A DNA stretch of 6,247 bases, taken from positions 1 through 6,247 of the forward strand of contig DVOR01000063.1 in assembly GCA_018713405.1 (NCBI GenBank), written 5' to 3'. Origin of the DNA: Candidatus Spyradenecus faecavium. Lineage in GTDB: Bacteria; Verrucomicrobiota; Kiritimatiellia; RFP12; DVOR01. The notes under the pieces were generated by a model. That model did not search any database and was not told the origin of the DNA. It was given only the letters and a program-made list of their open reading frames with translations. The position numbers and the translations under genes were made by a program. How positions within the stretch are numbered: position 1 is the first letter of the stretch; each line of letters opens with the position of its first letter. Of the stretch, positions 1 to 5,866 are shown piece by piece.

Positions 1-2
1 CC

Positions 3-1565
3 GCCGGCGGCGAGGCCGTCGTCGACGCCGCCGACACCCAGTGGGAGTGGGATCCCATGCGCGGCGGCTACATGACCACCCTCCTGCGCCTGCATCCGGG
101 CGAGGCCCCCGCGGCCGACGCCTACGCCGGCCCCTGCGCCGACCTCGTCCGCCCCTGGCTGGCGGCCAACCCCGCGGCCTACTCGGGCGTGCTCTACGTC
201 AATCGCGACGAGGATCTCGCCGCCGCGCGCTACGAGGCCTTTCCCGGCCTGACCCCCGTGGTCTACGGCGAGGAGGCCGTCCGGGCCGGCGCGCACAAGG
301 GCGAGGCCAACGGCCTCTTCTTCTCGGGCGTGCGCCCCCTGATGACGGTGGGCAACTCCATCATGGCCCTCCCCGCGACCCCCTTCTGGCGGAGCCTGCC
401 GCGCAAGATCGCCACCACCCCCAACGCCATCGGCCTGGCCGCGCGCCTCGCCGCCGCCAACCAGCTCTATGTCTACGACGCCACGCTCGATTGCTCGCGG
501 GCGGGCGGCGACCTGCTGGTGGGGAACAACGTCGCCTTCGTCCCGACCGCCGACCTCACGAACGAGAAGCCCGACCCCGCCGCGGCCCAGCGCGGGATCA
601 CCGAGCTCATCCTCGCGGCCTTTGCCGCCTTCACGCCCCAGACCAAGGAGGCCATCGCGCGCGACGGCCTGCTGGTGCCCACCGTCCAGCGCCTGCTCCG
701 CCAGAGCCAGAAGGGCGCGCCCGATTACTTCAGCGCGGCGGCCCACCCGCCGGCCTTCGACCCGCAGCGCGTCGACGCCGAGGCCTTCCTCAAGGCCGCG
801 CACGCCCTCACGCCCGAGACCCTGCCCCCGCCGCTCGCCCTCTCGGTGCGGATGGAGCGCGCCCCCCTCGCCGGCGTGGAGTTCTTCGAGGCCGTCAACT
901 CCGAGACCCTCGCCGACACGCCCCAGTGCATCACCCGCGTCTTCCGCGGCACGGGCCGCTGGCGCCGCCTGACCGTGGCCGCGCAGTCGCCCGGGTGCGA
1001 CTTCCGCTGGTTCGTCGTCGGGGGCGACCCCGGGAAGATCCGCGTCACGCCCCTGACCTCCGACGGCGCGCTCGTCACGCTGGAGGTGGCCTGGCACGCG
1101 CCCTTCGACCGCGACGGCCTGCAGACCCGCCGTGCCGACATCGCCTGCGTGGCCGTCCGCCCCGACGGCACGGCCTCGGCGCCCGCCTTCGTCAGCTTCC
1201 GCTTCCTCGCCAACGAGCGGCGCGTCTATGACGGCGACCGCCTGGTGAGCGTGGACTATTCCATGCCCGAGGGCGGCTTCGTCTACGAGGACCCCCTGCT
1301 CACCACCTTCAAGAATTGGCGCGACGACTACCTCTACGACGCCGCCGGCAAGCCGCTCGGTTGGACGCGCCGCCGCCCCGGCCAAGAGGGCGAGGACCGT
1401 TTCGACGCGCATGGCCGCCGCGTGGCCGAGGCCAACCCCGACGGCTCGCCCAAGGCCGTCGCCCCCGTCCGCTATTTCCCCCGCCAAATCCAAGGCGCCG
1501 ACGGCCGCACCGCGCCTGTCCTGGAGCTCATCCAGATGGACGCCGGCGCCGTGACCGCACCCTGA
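3..1565 (+). CDS. 3' part of a large protein of unknown function (PVC-type, possibly secreted), 5' end outside window
   Basis: The reading frame is open to the left edge. The codons before the first ATG (position 57) are already strongly G/C-ending and encode a protein-like stretch ending WEWDP, so I treat the gene as 5'-truncated. A start at 57 with GGGAG at 43-47 is a possible alternative. About 520 residues are visible, with no membrane span and no signal peptide at ATG 57; a leader, if any, lies upstream. Counting from ATG 57, residues about 313-402 (RWFVVGGDPGKIRV to YDGDRLVSVDYS) look like a beta-rich, PKD/Ig-like segment. Residues about 421-455 hold a YD-repeat-like pattern (DDYLYDAAGKPLGWTR, then DRFDAHGRR). 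From memory, this combination occurs in large planctomycete-type proteins of unknown function; I cannot verify that here. It has no ABC-permease or binding-protein features. It ends 19 bases before the permease gene, so the two are probably co-transcribed. Function not assigned. Confidence 0.8.
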   Translation, partial: AGGEAVVDAADTQWEWDPMRGGYMTTLLRLHPGEAPAADAYAGPCADLVRPWLAANPAAYSGVLYVNRDEDLAAARYEAFPGLTPVVYGEEAVRAGAHKGEANGLFFSGVRPLMTVGNSIMALPATPFWRSLPRKIATTPNAIGLAARLAAANQLYVYDATLDCSRAGGDLLVGNNVAFVPTADLTNEKPDPAAAQRGITELILAAFAAFTPQTKEAIARDGLLVPTVQRLLRQSQKGAPDYFSAAAHPPAFDPQRVDAEAFLKAAHALTPETLPPPLALSVRMERAPLAGVEFFEAVNSETLADTPQCITRVFRGTGRWRRLTVAAQSPGCDFRWFVVGGDPGKIRVTPLTSDGALVTLEVAWHAPFDRDGLQTRRADIACVAVRPDGTASAPAFVSFRFLANERRVYDGDRLVSVDYSMPEGGFVYEDPLLTTFKNWRDDYLYDAAGKPLGWTRRRPGQEGEDRFDAHGRRVAEANPDGSPKAVAPVRYFPRQIQGADGRTAPVLELIQMDAGAVTAP

Positions 1566-1571
1566 CCGCCC

Positions 1572-1576
1572 GAGGA
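1572..1576 (+). promoter_or_regulatory. ribosome binding site of the permease gene
   Basis: GAGGA lies 8 bases before ATG 1585, in the 19-base gap after the previous stop codon. It supports this start. No promoter is visible in the gap, which fits read-through transcription from upstream. Confidence 0.65.
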
Positions 1577-1584
1577 CCCCGCCC

Positions 1585-4011
1585 ATGAAGCTCTTCACCC
1601 TCTCACCCCTCACCCAAAAGCGCCTGGAACGCTTCCGCCGCAGCCGCGTCGCCTTCTGGTCGCTCTGCCTGCTCTGCCTGGTCTACGTGCTCAGCCTCGG
1701 CGCCGAGCTCATCTGCAACGGCAAGCCCTTGGTCATGCGCTTCGGCGGCGAGCTCTCCTTCCCCTTCCTCCAGGACCGCCCCTCGCAGGCCGTCCTCGAC
1801 GCCACCGGCGAGCTGGTCTACGTCAACTACCGCGAGTTCGTCCGCAGCGACGTCTTCACCCAGGACCCGGACAACTTCGCCCTCTTCGCGCCCGTCCCCT
1901 ACAGCCCCGACGAAACCCTCGACACCGTCGACCTCGAGGCCGACAAGGTCGTCACCCTCACCCTCGTCCCCACCCAGCCCGTCGGACGCTTCAACCTCAC
2001 GCCGGACCTCGCCATCGTCCGCCAGGACAGCTGCGCCCAGTTCTTCCCCCGAGGCACCGCCTCCTCCGACCTCCGCGACGGCCAGGTCGGCCTCTACGAC
2101 TTCATCGACGTCTCCCCCGCGCTCGCGGCCGAGATCGACCGCCGCTTCGCCGGCGAGGCCTCCGCCCCCTACGAGACGACCGTCGCCCCCGCCCCCGGCC
2201 ACGACCTCCCCTGGGAGCGCCTCTCCCTCACCCTCGCCCCCACGGCCGTCGGCCAAAGCTCCGCCCGCACCCTTCGCGCCACCCTCCGCGTCGCCGAGGG
2301 CGACCGCTTCCTCCCCACGCGCACCTTCGCCTTCACCCGTGACTTCGACGCCGACGGCCGCCCCGGCAAGCCCTACCTGATCGCCGAGGAAGGCGCCCCC
2401 CGCCCCGACGACAAGCTCCTCGCCGCCCTCGAAAAGTGGGCCAACATGAGCTTCTACGACACCGTCCGAGACGAGCTCAACCCGAAGGACGACGGCACCC
2501 CCGTCTACCACGGCAAGCTCGCCCAAGACTCCGGCTACGGCCCCGCCGGCACCCCCGTCAAGGAGGTCCCCGCCCGCTGGGTCAACGCCGAGGGCAAGCC
2601 CCTCGCCTGCGGCGTCGACCTCACCGTCGCCGTCCTCGCGCAGGACGGCCCCCACGGCAAGGCCGGCGCCCAGGCCGTCTTCGCCTATCCCAACTGGGAG
2701 CTCGGCGCCGAGACCCTCACCGCCCCGACCCTCGTCTTCGAGGGCCGCCTGGCCCACGACTGCCCCCAGGGCAAGCTCGGCGACCCCGTCCGCCTGGCCC
2801 CCGAGCGTTGGGAGGTCGGCGGCAAGCCCGTCGGCGACCTCGCCCTCCTCAAGGACGGCAAGCTCGCCCAGGACGGTCCCCTCGGCAAGGCCGGCGACCC
2901 CGCCGTCCGCGTCCCCGCCCGCTGGGAGACCGCCGACGGCAAGCCCCTCGACAACGTCCTCCTCATCACCGGCGGCAAGCTCCGCGGCGACTACGCCGAC
3001 CCCGAGACCCAAGCCCTCGCCGTCGACGGCGCCATCGTCCGCCGCGTCGACGGCCGCTGGATGGTCGACGGCGACCCCGCGATCGAGCTCGACGCCCCCG
3101 CCGTCTTCTTCGAAGGCCGCCTCGTCCTCGACCACCCCGACTACGGCACCGTCGGCGCCACCGTCCGCCCCGACCCCGCCCACTGGGAGACCGCCGACGG
3201 CAAACGCCTGAACATCCGCCCCGTCGGCGACCTCACCGCCAAGGACGCCCAGACCTACTTCGCCACCGACGCCTCCCCCACCTACCAGGTCCTCTCCGCG
3301 AACAACATCCGCTTCCCCTTCCCGCCCTCCCGCGAACACCTCTTCGGCCTCGACCAATCCGGCCGCGACGTCTTCGCCCGCATCGTCTACGCCACCCGCA
3401 TCGCCATGAGCTTCGGCCTCCTCCTCGCCTTCTCCGCCACCCTCGTGGGCATGTTCGTCGGCGCCACCCAGGGCTACTTCGGCGGCAAGGTCGACATCTG
3501 CATGCAGCGCTTCACCGAGATCTGGGCCGCCCTCCCCTTCCTCTACATCATGGTCCTCGTCGGCTCCATCTTCGGCCAGAGCTTCTGGCTCCTCCTCCTG
3601 GTCTACGGCCTCTTCTGCTGGCTCGGCCTCTCCTACTACATGCGCGCCGAGTTCTTCCGCCTCCGCGACCGCCCCTTCGTCGCCGCCGCCCGCTGCCAAG
3701 GCCTGGGCAACGCCCGCATCATCTTCCGCCACATCCTCCCCAACGCCCTCACCCCCATCATCACCCTCTTCCCCTTCCTCCTCGTCGGCGCCATCAGCGC
3801 CCTCGTCTCCCTCGACTTCCTCGGCTTCGGCCTGCCCCCCCTCACCCCCAGCTGGGGCGAGCTCCTCAACCAGGCCCAGACCCACCGCGAGGCCTGGTGG
3901 CTCATCCTCTTCCCCTCCCTGGCCATCTTCACCGTCATGTTCCTCACCGTCATGGTCGGCGAAGGCGTCCGCAACGCCTTCGACCCCAAACCCTTCAGCA
4001 AACTCCAGTGA
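1585..4011 (+). CDS. yejE: YejE-type peptide ABC transporter permease with a large repeat-bearing insertion
   Basis: Inner-membrane permease subunit of a peptide importer of the YejABEF (Opp/Dpp) class. Residues 12-61 (RLERFRRSRVAFWSL, one membrane span at about 24-42, then GAELICNGKPLV and SFPFL) match the N-terminus of E. coli YejE as I recall it. From residue 574 the match resumes: FPFPPSREHLFGLDQSGRDV, spans at about 606-628, 648-663, 667-684, 722-748 and 771-791, the cytoplasmic coupling loop around 686-720 (AAARCQGLG then IIFRHILPN), SLDFLGFGLP and a C-terminal RNAFDP. E. coli YejE is about 340 residues; this one is 808. The excess lies after FALFAPVPYSPDE (about 98-110) and before residue 570, in the loop between spans 1 and 2, expected to face the periplasm. 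It comprises a unique part (about 112-300) and six degenerate repeats (308-542). Codons are overwhelmingly C-ending. The next gene, an ATPase, starts 8 bases after the stop. Confidence 0.93.
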   Translation: MKLFTLSPLTQKRLERFRRSRVAFWSLCLLCLVYVLSLGAELICNGKPLVMRFGGELSFPFLQDRPSQAVLDATGELVYVNYREFVRSDVFTQDPDNFALFAPVPYSPDETLDTVDLEADKVVTLTLVPTQPVGRFNLTPDLAIVRQDSCAQFFPRGTASSDLRDGQVGLYDFIDVSPALAAEIDRRFAGEASAPYETTVAPAPGHDLPWERLSLTLAPTAVGQSSARTLRATLRVAEGDRFLPTRTFAFTRDFDADGRPGKPYLIAEEGAPRPDDKLLAALEKWANMSFYDTVRDELNPKDDGTPVYHGKLAQDSGYGPAGTPVKEVPARWVNAEGKPLACGVDLTVAVLAQDGPHGKAGAQAVFAYPNWELGAETLTAPTLVFEGRLAHDCPQGKLGDPVRLAPERWEVGGKPVGDLALLKDGKLAQDGPLGKAGDPAVRVPARWETADGKPLDNVLLITGGKLRGDYADPETQALAVDGAIVRRVDGRWMVDGDPAIELDAPAVFFEGRLVLDHPDYGTVGATVRPDPAHWETADGKRLNIRPVGDLTAKDAQTYFATDASPTYQVLSANNIRFPFPPSREHLFGLDQSGRDVFARIVYATRIAMSFGLLLAFSATLVGMFVGATQGYFGGKVDICMQRFTEIWAALPFLYIMVLVGSIFGQSFWLLLLVYGLFCWLGLSYYMRAEFFRLRDRPFVAAARCQGLGNARIIFRHILPNALTPIITLFPFLLVGAISALVSLDFLGFGLPPLTPSWGELLNQAQTHREAWWLILFPSLAIFTVMFLTVMVGEGVRNAFDPKPFSKLQ
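2506..3210 (+). repeat. six degenerate protein repeats inside the permease loop
   Basis: Six units lie at residues 308-340, 348-378, 383-416, 421-455, 459-500 and 507-542. Each begins with a G-K/R-L-A-x-D type motif and ends with an aromatic turn such as ARWETADGKPL. The anchor leucines (312, 351, 389, 427, 466, 513) are 39, 38, 38, 39 and 47 residues apart. The tryptophans (332, 371, 409, 447, 492, 534) are 39, 38, 38, 45 and 42 apart. Units 4 and 6 share a 20-base identical stretch encoding WETADGK (about 2924-2943 and 3184-3203), so some duplication may be fairly recent. I do not recognise the repeat as a named family. Confidence 0.85.
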
Positions 4012-4013
4012 GG
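4010..4013 (+). promoter_or_regulatory. ribosome binding site of the ATPase gene, overlapping the permease stop
   Basis: GAGG overlaps the permease TGA (4009-4011) and sits 6 bases (all C) before ATG 4020. It fixes the start at 4020 although the same frame is open far upstream, and it suggests translational coupling of the two genes. Confidence 0.65.
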
Positions 4014-4019
4014 CCCCCC

Positions 4020-4994
4020 ATGTCCGAGCAACCCCTTCTCCAGGTCAAGCACCTCACCATCGCCTTCGAGAACGACGAGACCCGCCGCGCCGTCACCACC
4101 GTCGAGGACGTCTCCTTCGACGTCCACCGCGGCGAGATCCTCTGCATCGTCGGCGAATCCGGCTGCGGCAAATCCGTCAGCTCCATGTGCATCCCCCGCC
4201 TCCTCCCCTCCCCCCCCTCCAAGATCCTCGCCGGCGAAATCCTCTTCGAAGGCACCGACCTCCTCAAGCTCCCCATCAAGGAGATGCGCAAATACCGCGG
4301 CAAACGCATCGGCGTCATCTTCCAAGACCCCATGACCGCCCTCTCCCCCCTCGTCCGCATCGGCGACCAGATCATCGAAGCCCTCCTCATCCACCACCCC
4401 GACCTCACCCGCGACGCCGCCCGCGCCATGGCCCTCGACTGGCTCGGCAAAGTCGGCATCCAGAACCCCCAGGTCGCCATCCGCGCCTACCCCTACGAGC
4501 TCTCCGGCGGCATGCAACAGCGCGTCATGATCGCCATGTGCCTCATCCTCGAGCCCCAGCTCGTCATCGCCGACGAACCCACCACCGCCCTCGACGTCAC
4601 CATCCAGGCCCAAGTCCTCGAACTCATGCTCCAGCTCCACCGCAAAGACTCCGGCATGATCTTCATCACCCACGACATGGGCGTCGTCTACAAGATGGCC
4701 GACCGCGTCGCCGTCATGTACGCCGGCCAGATCGTCGAGCAGGCCGACGCCAAATCCTTCTTCGCCGGCCCCAAGCACCCCTACGCCCGCGCCCTCCTCG
4801 AGGCCCTCCCCAGCCACGCCACCCGCGGCCGCCGCCTCAAAGCCATCCCCGGCCAAGTCCCCAGCCCCGGCAACTTCGCCAAAGGCTGCCGCTTCGCCGA
4901 ACGCTGCGACCAAGCCCGCCCCGAGTGCGCCGAGACCCCGCCCGACCTCCACCCCGTCGGCCGCCACCTCGTCCGCTGCCCCTACGCCAAATAA
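4020..4994 (+). CDS. peptide ABC transporter ATP-binding protein, OppD/DppD type
   Basis: Cytoplasmic ATPase expected to drive peptide import through the permease encoded just upstream. All ABC motifs are present: Walker A GESGCGKS (45-52), Q-loop Q102 in VIFQDPMTALSP, signature LSGGMQQR (161-168), Walker B LVIADEP (181-187, catalytic E186), D-loop TALD (189-192) and switch H218 in ITHDMG. The C-terminal oligopeptide-ABC tail follows (KHPYARALLEALPS, IPGQVPSPGNF), with four cysteines C290, C296, C303 and C320. That spacing is typical of OppD/DppD proteins and has been linked to an iron-sulfur cluster in DppD-type subunits. At 324 residues it has the normal length of a single-domain OppD/DppD and about 60% of YejF, which fuses two ATPase domains. 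No second ATPase follows; the next gene is convergent and unrelated. Either the partner is elsewhere or the protein acts as a homodimer. The role is secure, the substrate unknown. Confidence 0.95.
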   Translation: MSEQPLLQVKHLTIAFENDETRRAVTTVEDVSFDVHRGEILCIVGESGCGKSVSSMCIPRLLPSPPSKILAGEILFEGTDLLKLPIKEMRKYRGKRIGVIFQDPMTALSPLVRIGDQIIEALLIHHPDLTRDAARAMALDWLGKVGIQNPQVAIRAYPYELSGGMQQRVMIAMCLILEPQLVIADEPTTALDVTIQAQVLELMLQLHRKDSGMIFITHDMGVVYKMADRVAVMYAGQIVEQADAKSFFAGPKHPYARALLEALPSHATRGRRLKAIPGQVPSPGNFAKGCRFAERCDQARPECAETPPDLHPVGRHLVRCPYAK

Positions 4995-4996
4995 GG

Positions 4997-5014
4997 GGGC
5001 GGCTTGCGCCGCCC
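4997..5014 (+). terminator. GC-rich hairpin directly after the operon's last gene
   Basis: GGGCGGC (4997-5003), loop TTGC, GCCGCCC (5008-5014): a perfect 7-bp stem starting 2 bases after the TAA. No T-run follows (the next bases are AGGAAAACGGG), so this is not a classic intrinsic terminator. It may stabilise the mRNA 3' end or act as a U-less terminator. Confidence 0.45.
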
Positions 5015-5072
5015 AGGAAAACGGGAAACGGAGAACGGAACGCGCGACAAGCTCGCGATGGGTCGTGTCGCC

Positions 5073-5108
5073 GTCCTATTCGTCCTATTGGTTCTATTCG
5101 TCCTACCG
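5073..5108 (+). repeat. four 9-bp tandem repeats (GTCCTATTC type)
   Basis: Units at 5073-5081, 5082-5090, 5091-5099 and 5100-5108 read GTCCTATTC, GTCCTATTG, GTTCTATTC and GTCCTACCG. They lie in the gap between the two converging genes and are not part of any credible reading frame. The repeat is more AT-rich than its surroundings. Confidence 0.7.
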
Positions 5109-5141
5109 CGCAATCCTGCGTGCGGTGGCATGCTCTATTTT

Positions 5142-5181
5142 CCTGCGCCAACTGTACCTCTAAAGATAACCTAGGCGCAGG
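5142..5181. repeat. 8-bp inverted repeat in the convergent gap
   Basis: CCTGCGCC (5142-5149) and GGCGCAGG (5174-5181) pair perfectly around an AT-richer 24-base loop. It lies just downstream of the minus-strand gene and could be a 3' hairpin for it, but no T-run follows on either strand. Confidence 0.4.
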
Positions 5182-5201
5182 CAAGGGGCGAAGTCGCGGA
5201 A

Positions 5202-5531
5202 TCAGGCCTTCGGGGGATCCTTGGGGGGATCCTTGCGCGTCAGGTCGAACTTGTTGAGCCACTCTTCGGGGATGTAATACCACAGATACTCGCCGTATTC
5301 CGGGCAGCCTTCCTCTTCCACGTAGCCCTTGGCGATGGCGACCAACTCGTCCATGGTGGGCTCGCGGTTGAGCATGTAGGGCTCGAACTTCTCGGTGCGC
5401 TTGGAGGGGAAGATGGCGGGCTCCAAGCCGCAGAGGCTAAGGATGAACCCTGCCCTAAGCGGAGTGTCCAGCTCTGCCAGCGCCTTGATGACCGGCTCAA
5501 TCTGCTCAAAGGGATTGTAGAACTTTAGCAT
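5202..5531 (-). CDS. small acidic hypothetical protein, 109 residues
   Basis: I do not recognise this protein. It is a soluble-looking, acidic, aromatic-rich sequence beginning MLKFYNPFEQIEPVIKALAE. No signal peptide or convincing membrane span is visible; the most hydrophobic stretch, around AGFILSLCGL (residues 27-36), is short. A proline landmark (FEPYMLNREPTMDELVAIA, about 49-67) is followed by a tyrosine/tryptophan-rich segment (YGEYLWYYIPEEWLNKF, about 79-95). The two cysteines are C34 and C76. The protein ends KDPPKDPPKA, produced by a perfect 12-bp tandem duplication. Reality of the gene rests on a near-ideal ribosome binding site (AAGGAG, 7 bases before ATG), a protein-like composition and the absence of a competing gene. 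Codon use is more mixed than in the C-biased transporter genes, so it may have a different origin. It stands alone, convergent to the transporter operon. Confidence 0.75.
   Translation of the reverse strand: MLKFYNPFEQIEPVIKALAELDTPLRAGFILSLCGLEPAIFPSKRTEKFEPYMLNREPTMDELVAIAKGYVEEEGCPEYGEYLWYYIPEEWLNKFDLTRKDPPKDPPKA
5212..5235 (+). repeat. perfect 12-bp tandem duplication in the 3' end of the small gene
   Basis: GGGGGATCCTTG occurs twice back to back (5212-5223, 5224-5235). On the minus strand it is in frame and encodes KDPP-KDPP near the C-terminus. Exact identity suggests a recent slippage event. Confidence 0.8.
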
Positions 5532-5538
5532 GGCCGTG

Positions 5539-5544
5539 CTCCTT
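5539..5544 (-). promoter_or_regulatory. strong ribosome binding site of the small minus-strand gene
   Basis: Read on the minus strand this is AAGGAG, 7 bases before ATG (5531-5529). It is the strongest Shine-Dalgarno match in the window and the main support for the gene and its start. Confidence 0.75.
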
Positions 5545-5655
5545 TCCGGTGTAATCGCTCACTGTCATTAGTTTAACACATTCCTGCATGATGGGTGTCT
5601 TGGCCTGAGCGCCTCCAGTAGTGTCCGGGGAAAGTTTTTTCGCGAAGACGAGTTG

Positions 5656-5717
5656 GCGTGGAAACCCGGCGGGCTCCATCGCTCCCGTTGGTCGCGCCGC
5701 CCTTGGGATTTCCACGC
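5656..5717. repeat. inverted-repeat module A
   Basis: GCGTGGAAA (5656-5664) pairs perfectly with TTTCCACGC (5709-5717) around 44 bases. The interior carries GGGCTCCATCG (5671-5681), shared with module B in opposite orientation, and a CCGCCCT-like segment near the right arm. Confidence 0.6.
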
Positions 5718-5721
5718 TATC

Positions 5722-5739
5722 GCGCCCCTGAAGGGGCGC
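5722..5739. repeat. perfect GC hairpin between the two modules
   Basis: GCGCCCC (5722-5728), loop TGAA, GGGGCGC (5733-5739): a 7-bp perfect stem with a tetraloop, 4 bases after module A. It is followed by a purine run (5742-5760). Confidence 0.6.
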
Positions 5740-5768
5740 TCAAAGGAGGGAGGGGAAGGGCGATGCAA

Positions 5769-5845
5769 GGCGCGAAACGGAGGGCGGCGGTCGCGGTCAG
5801 CGGCGAAGTCGCAGAGCGACCGATGGAGCCCGGGCGTTTCGCGCC
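5769..5845. repeat. inverted-repeat module B, nested hairpin
   Basis: The outer arms GGCGCGAAACG (5769-5779) and CGTTTCGCGCC (5835-5845) form 11 perfect pairs. Inside are GGGC (5782-5785) with GCCC (5828-5831), then CGGTCGC (5788-5794) with GCGACCG (5816-5822), closing a 21-base loop. The nested pairing would give a long, slightly interrupted hairpin in RNA or a cruciform in DNA. On the minus strand the order arm ending GAAACG, GGGCTCCATCG, CCGCCCT, opposite arm mirrors module A. Confidence 0.65.
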
Positions 5846-5848
5846 CCC

Positions 5849-5866
5849 TTTGGCGTCTTTGCGGTT
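5849..5866. repeat. motif resembling a dispersed intergenic repeat
   Basis: TTTGGCGTCTTTGCGGTT lies just right of module B. From memory, similar GCGTCTTTGCGGTT strings recur between genes in several bacterial phyla; this could not be checked here. Confidence 0.3.

Noticed and set aside
57..59. ATG 57 as the true start of the first gene
   Set aside because: GGGAG at 43-47 makes it possible, but in-frame codons before it already have the coding pattern of the gene and no stop intervenes, so a start beyond the left edge is more likely.
41..1231. Second plus-strand frame overlapping the first gene
   Set aside because: Its translation is an Arg/Pro/Gly/Ala-rich low-complexity sequence. The other frame gives a balanced protein continuing to a stop just before the permease gene.
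1603..3885. Very long open frame on the minus strand (760 codons)
   Set aside because: It mirrors the permease gene. C-ending codons on the plus strand remove stops on the other strand, and the predicted protein is a low-complexity run of Gly, Glu, Ala, Val and Asp.
2436..4019. Upstream in-frame extension of the ATPase to position 2436
   Set aside because: The extension runs through the permease in another frame and is Arg/Pro-rich. The ATPase starts properly at 4020 with its own ribosome binding site and the usual N-terminus.
3636..4967. Long minus-strand open frame across the permease and ATPase genes
   Set aside because: Same composition artefact: low-complexity Gly/Asp/Glu/Ala translation opposite genes with clear family motifs.
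5043..5057. CGCGA/TCGCG mini-hairpin after the ATPase gene
   Set aside because: A 5-bp stem in GC-rich DNA is expected by chance and has no terminator context.
5560..5605. Sigma-70-type promoter for the small minus-strand gene
   Set aside because: The best pair found (AAGACA with TGTTAA, 17 bases apart) matches only 4 and 3 of 6 consensus positions, too weak to call.
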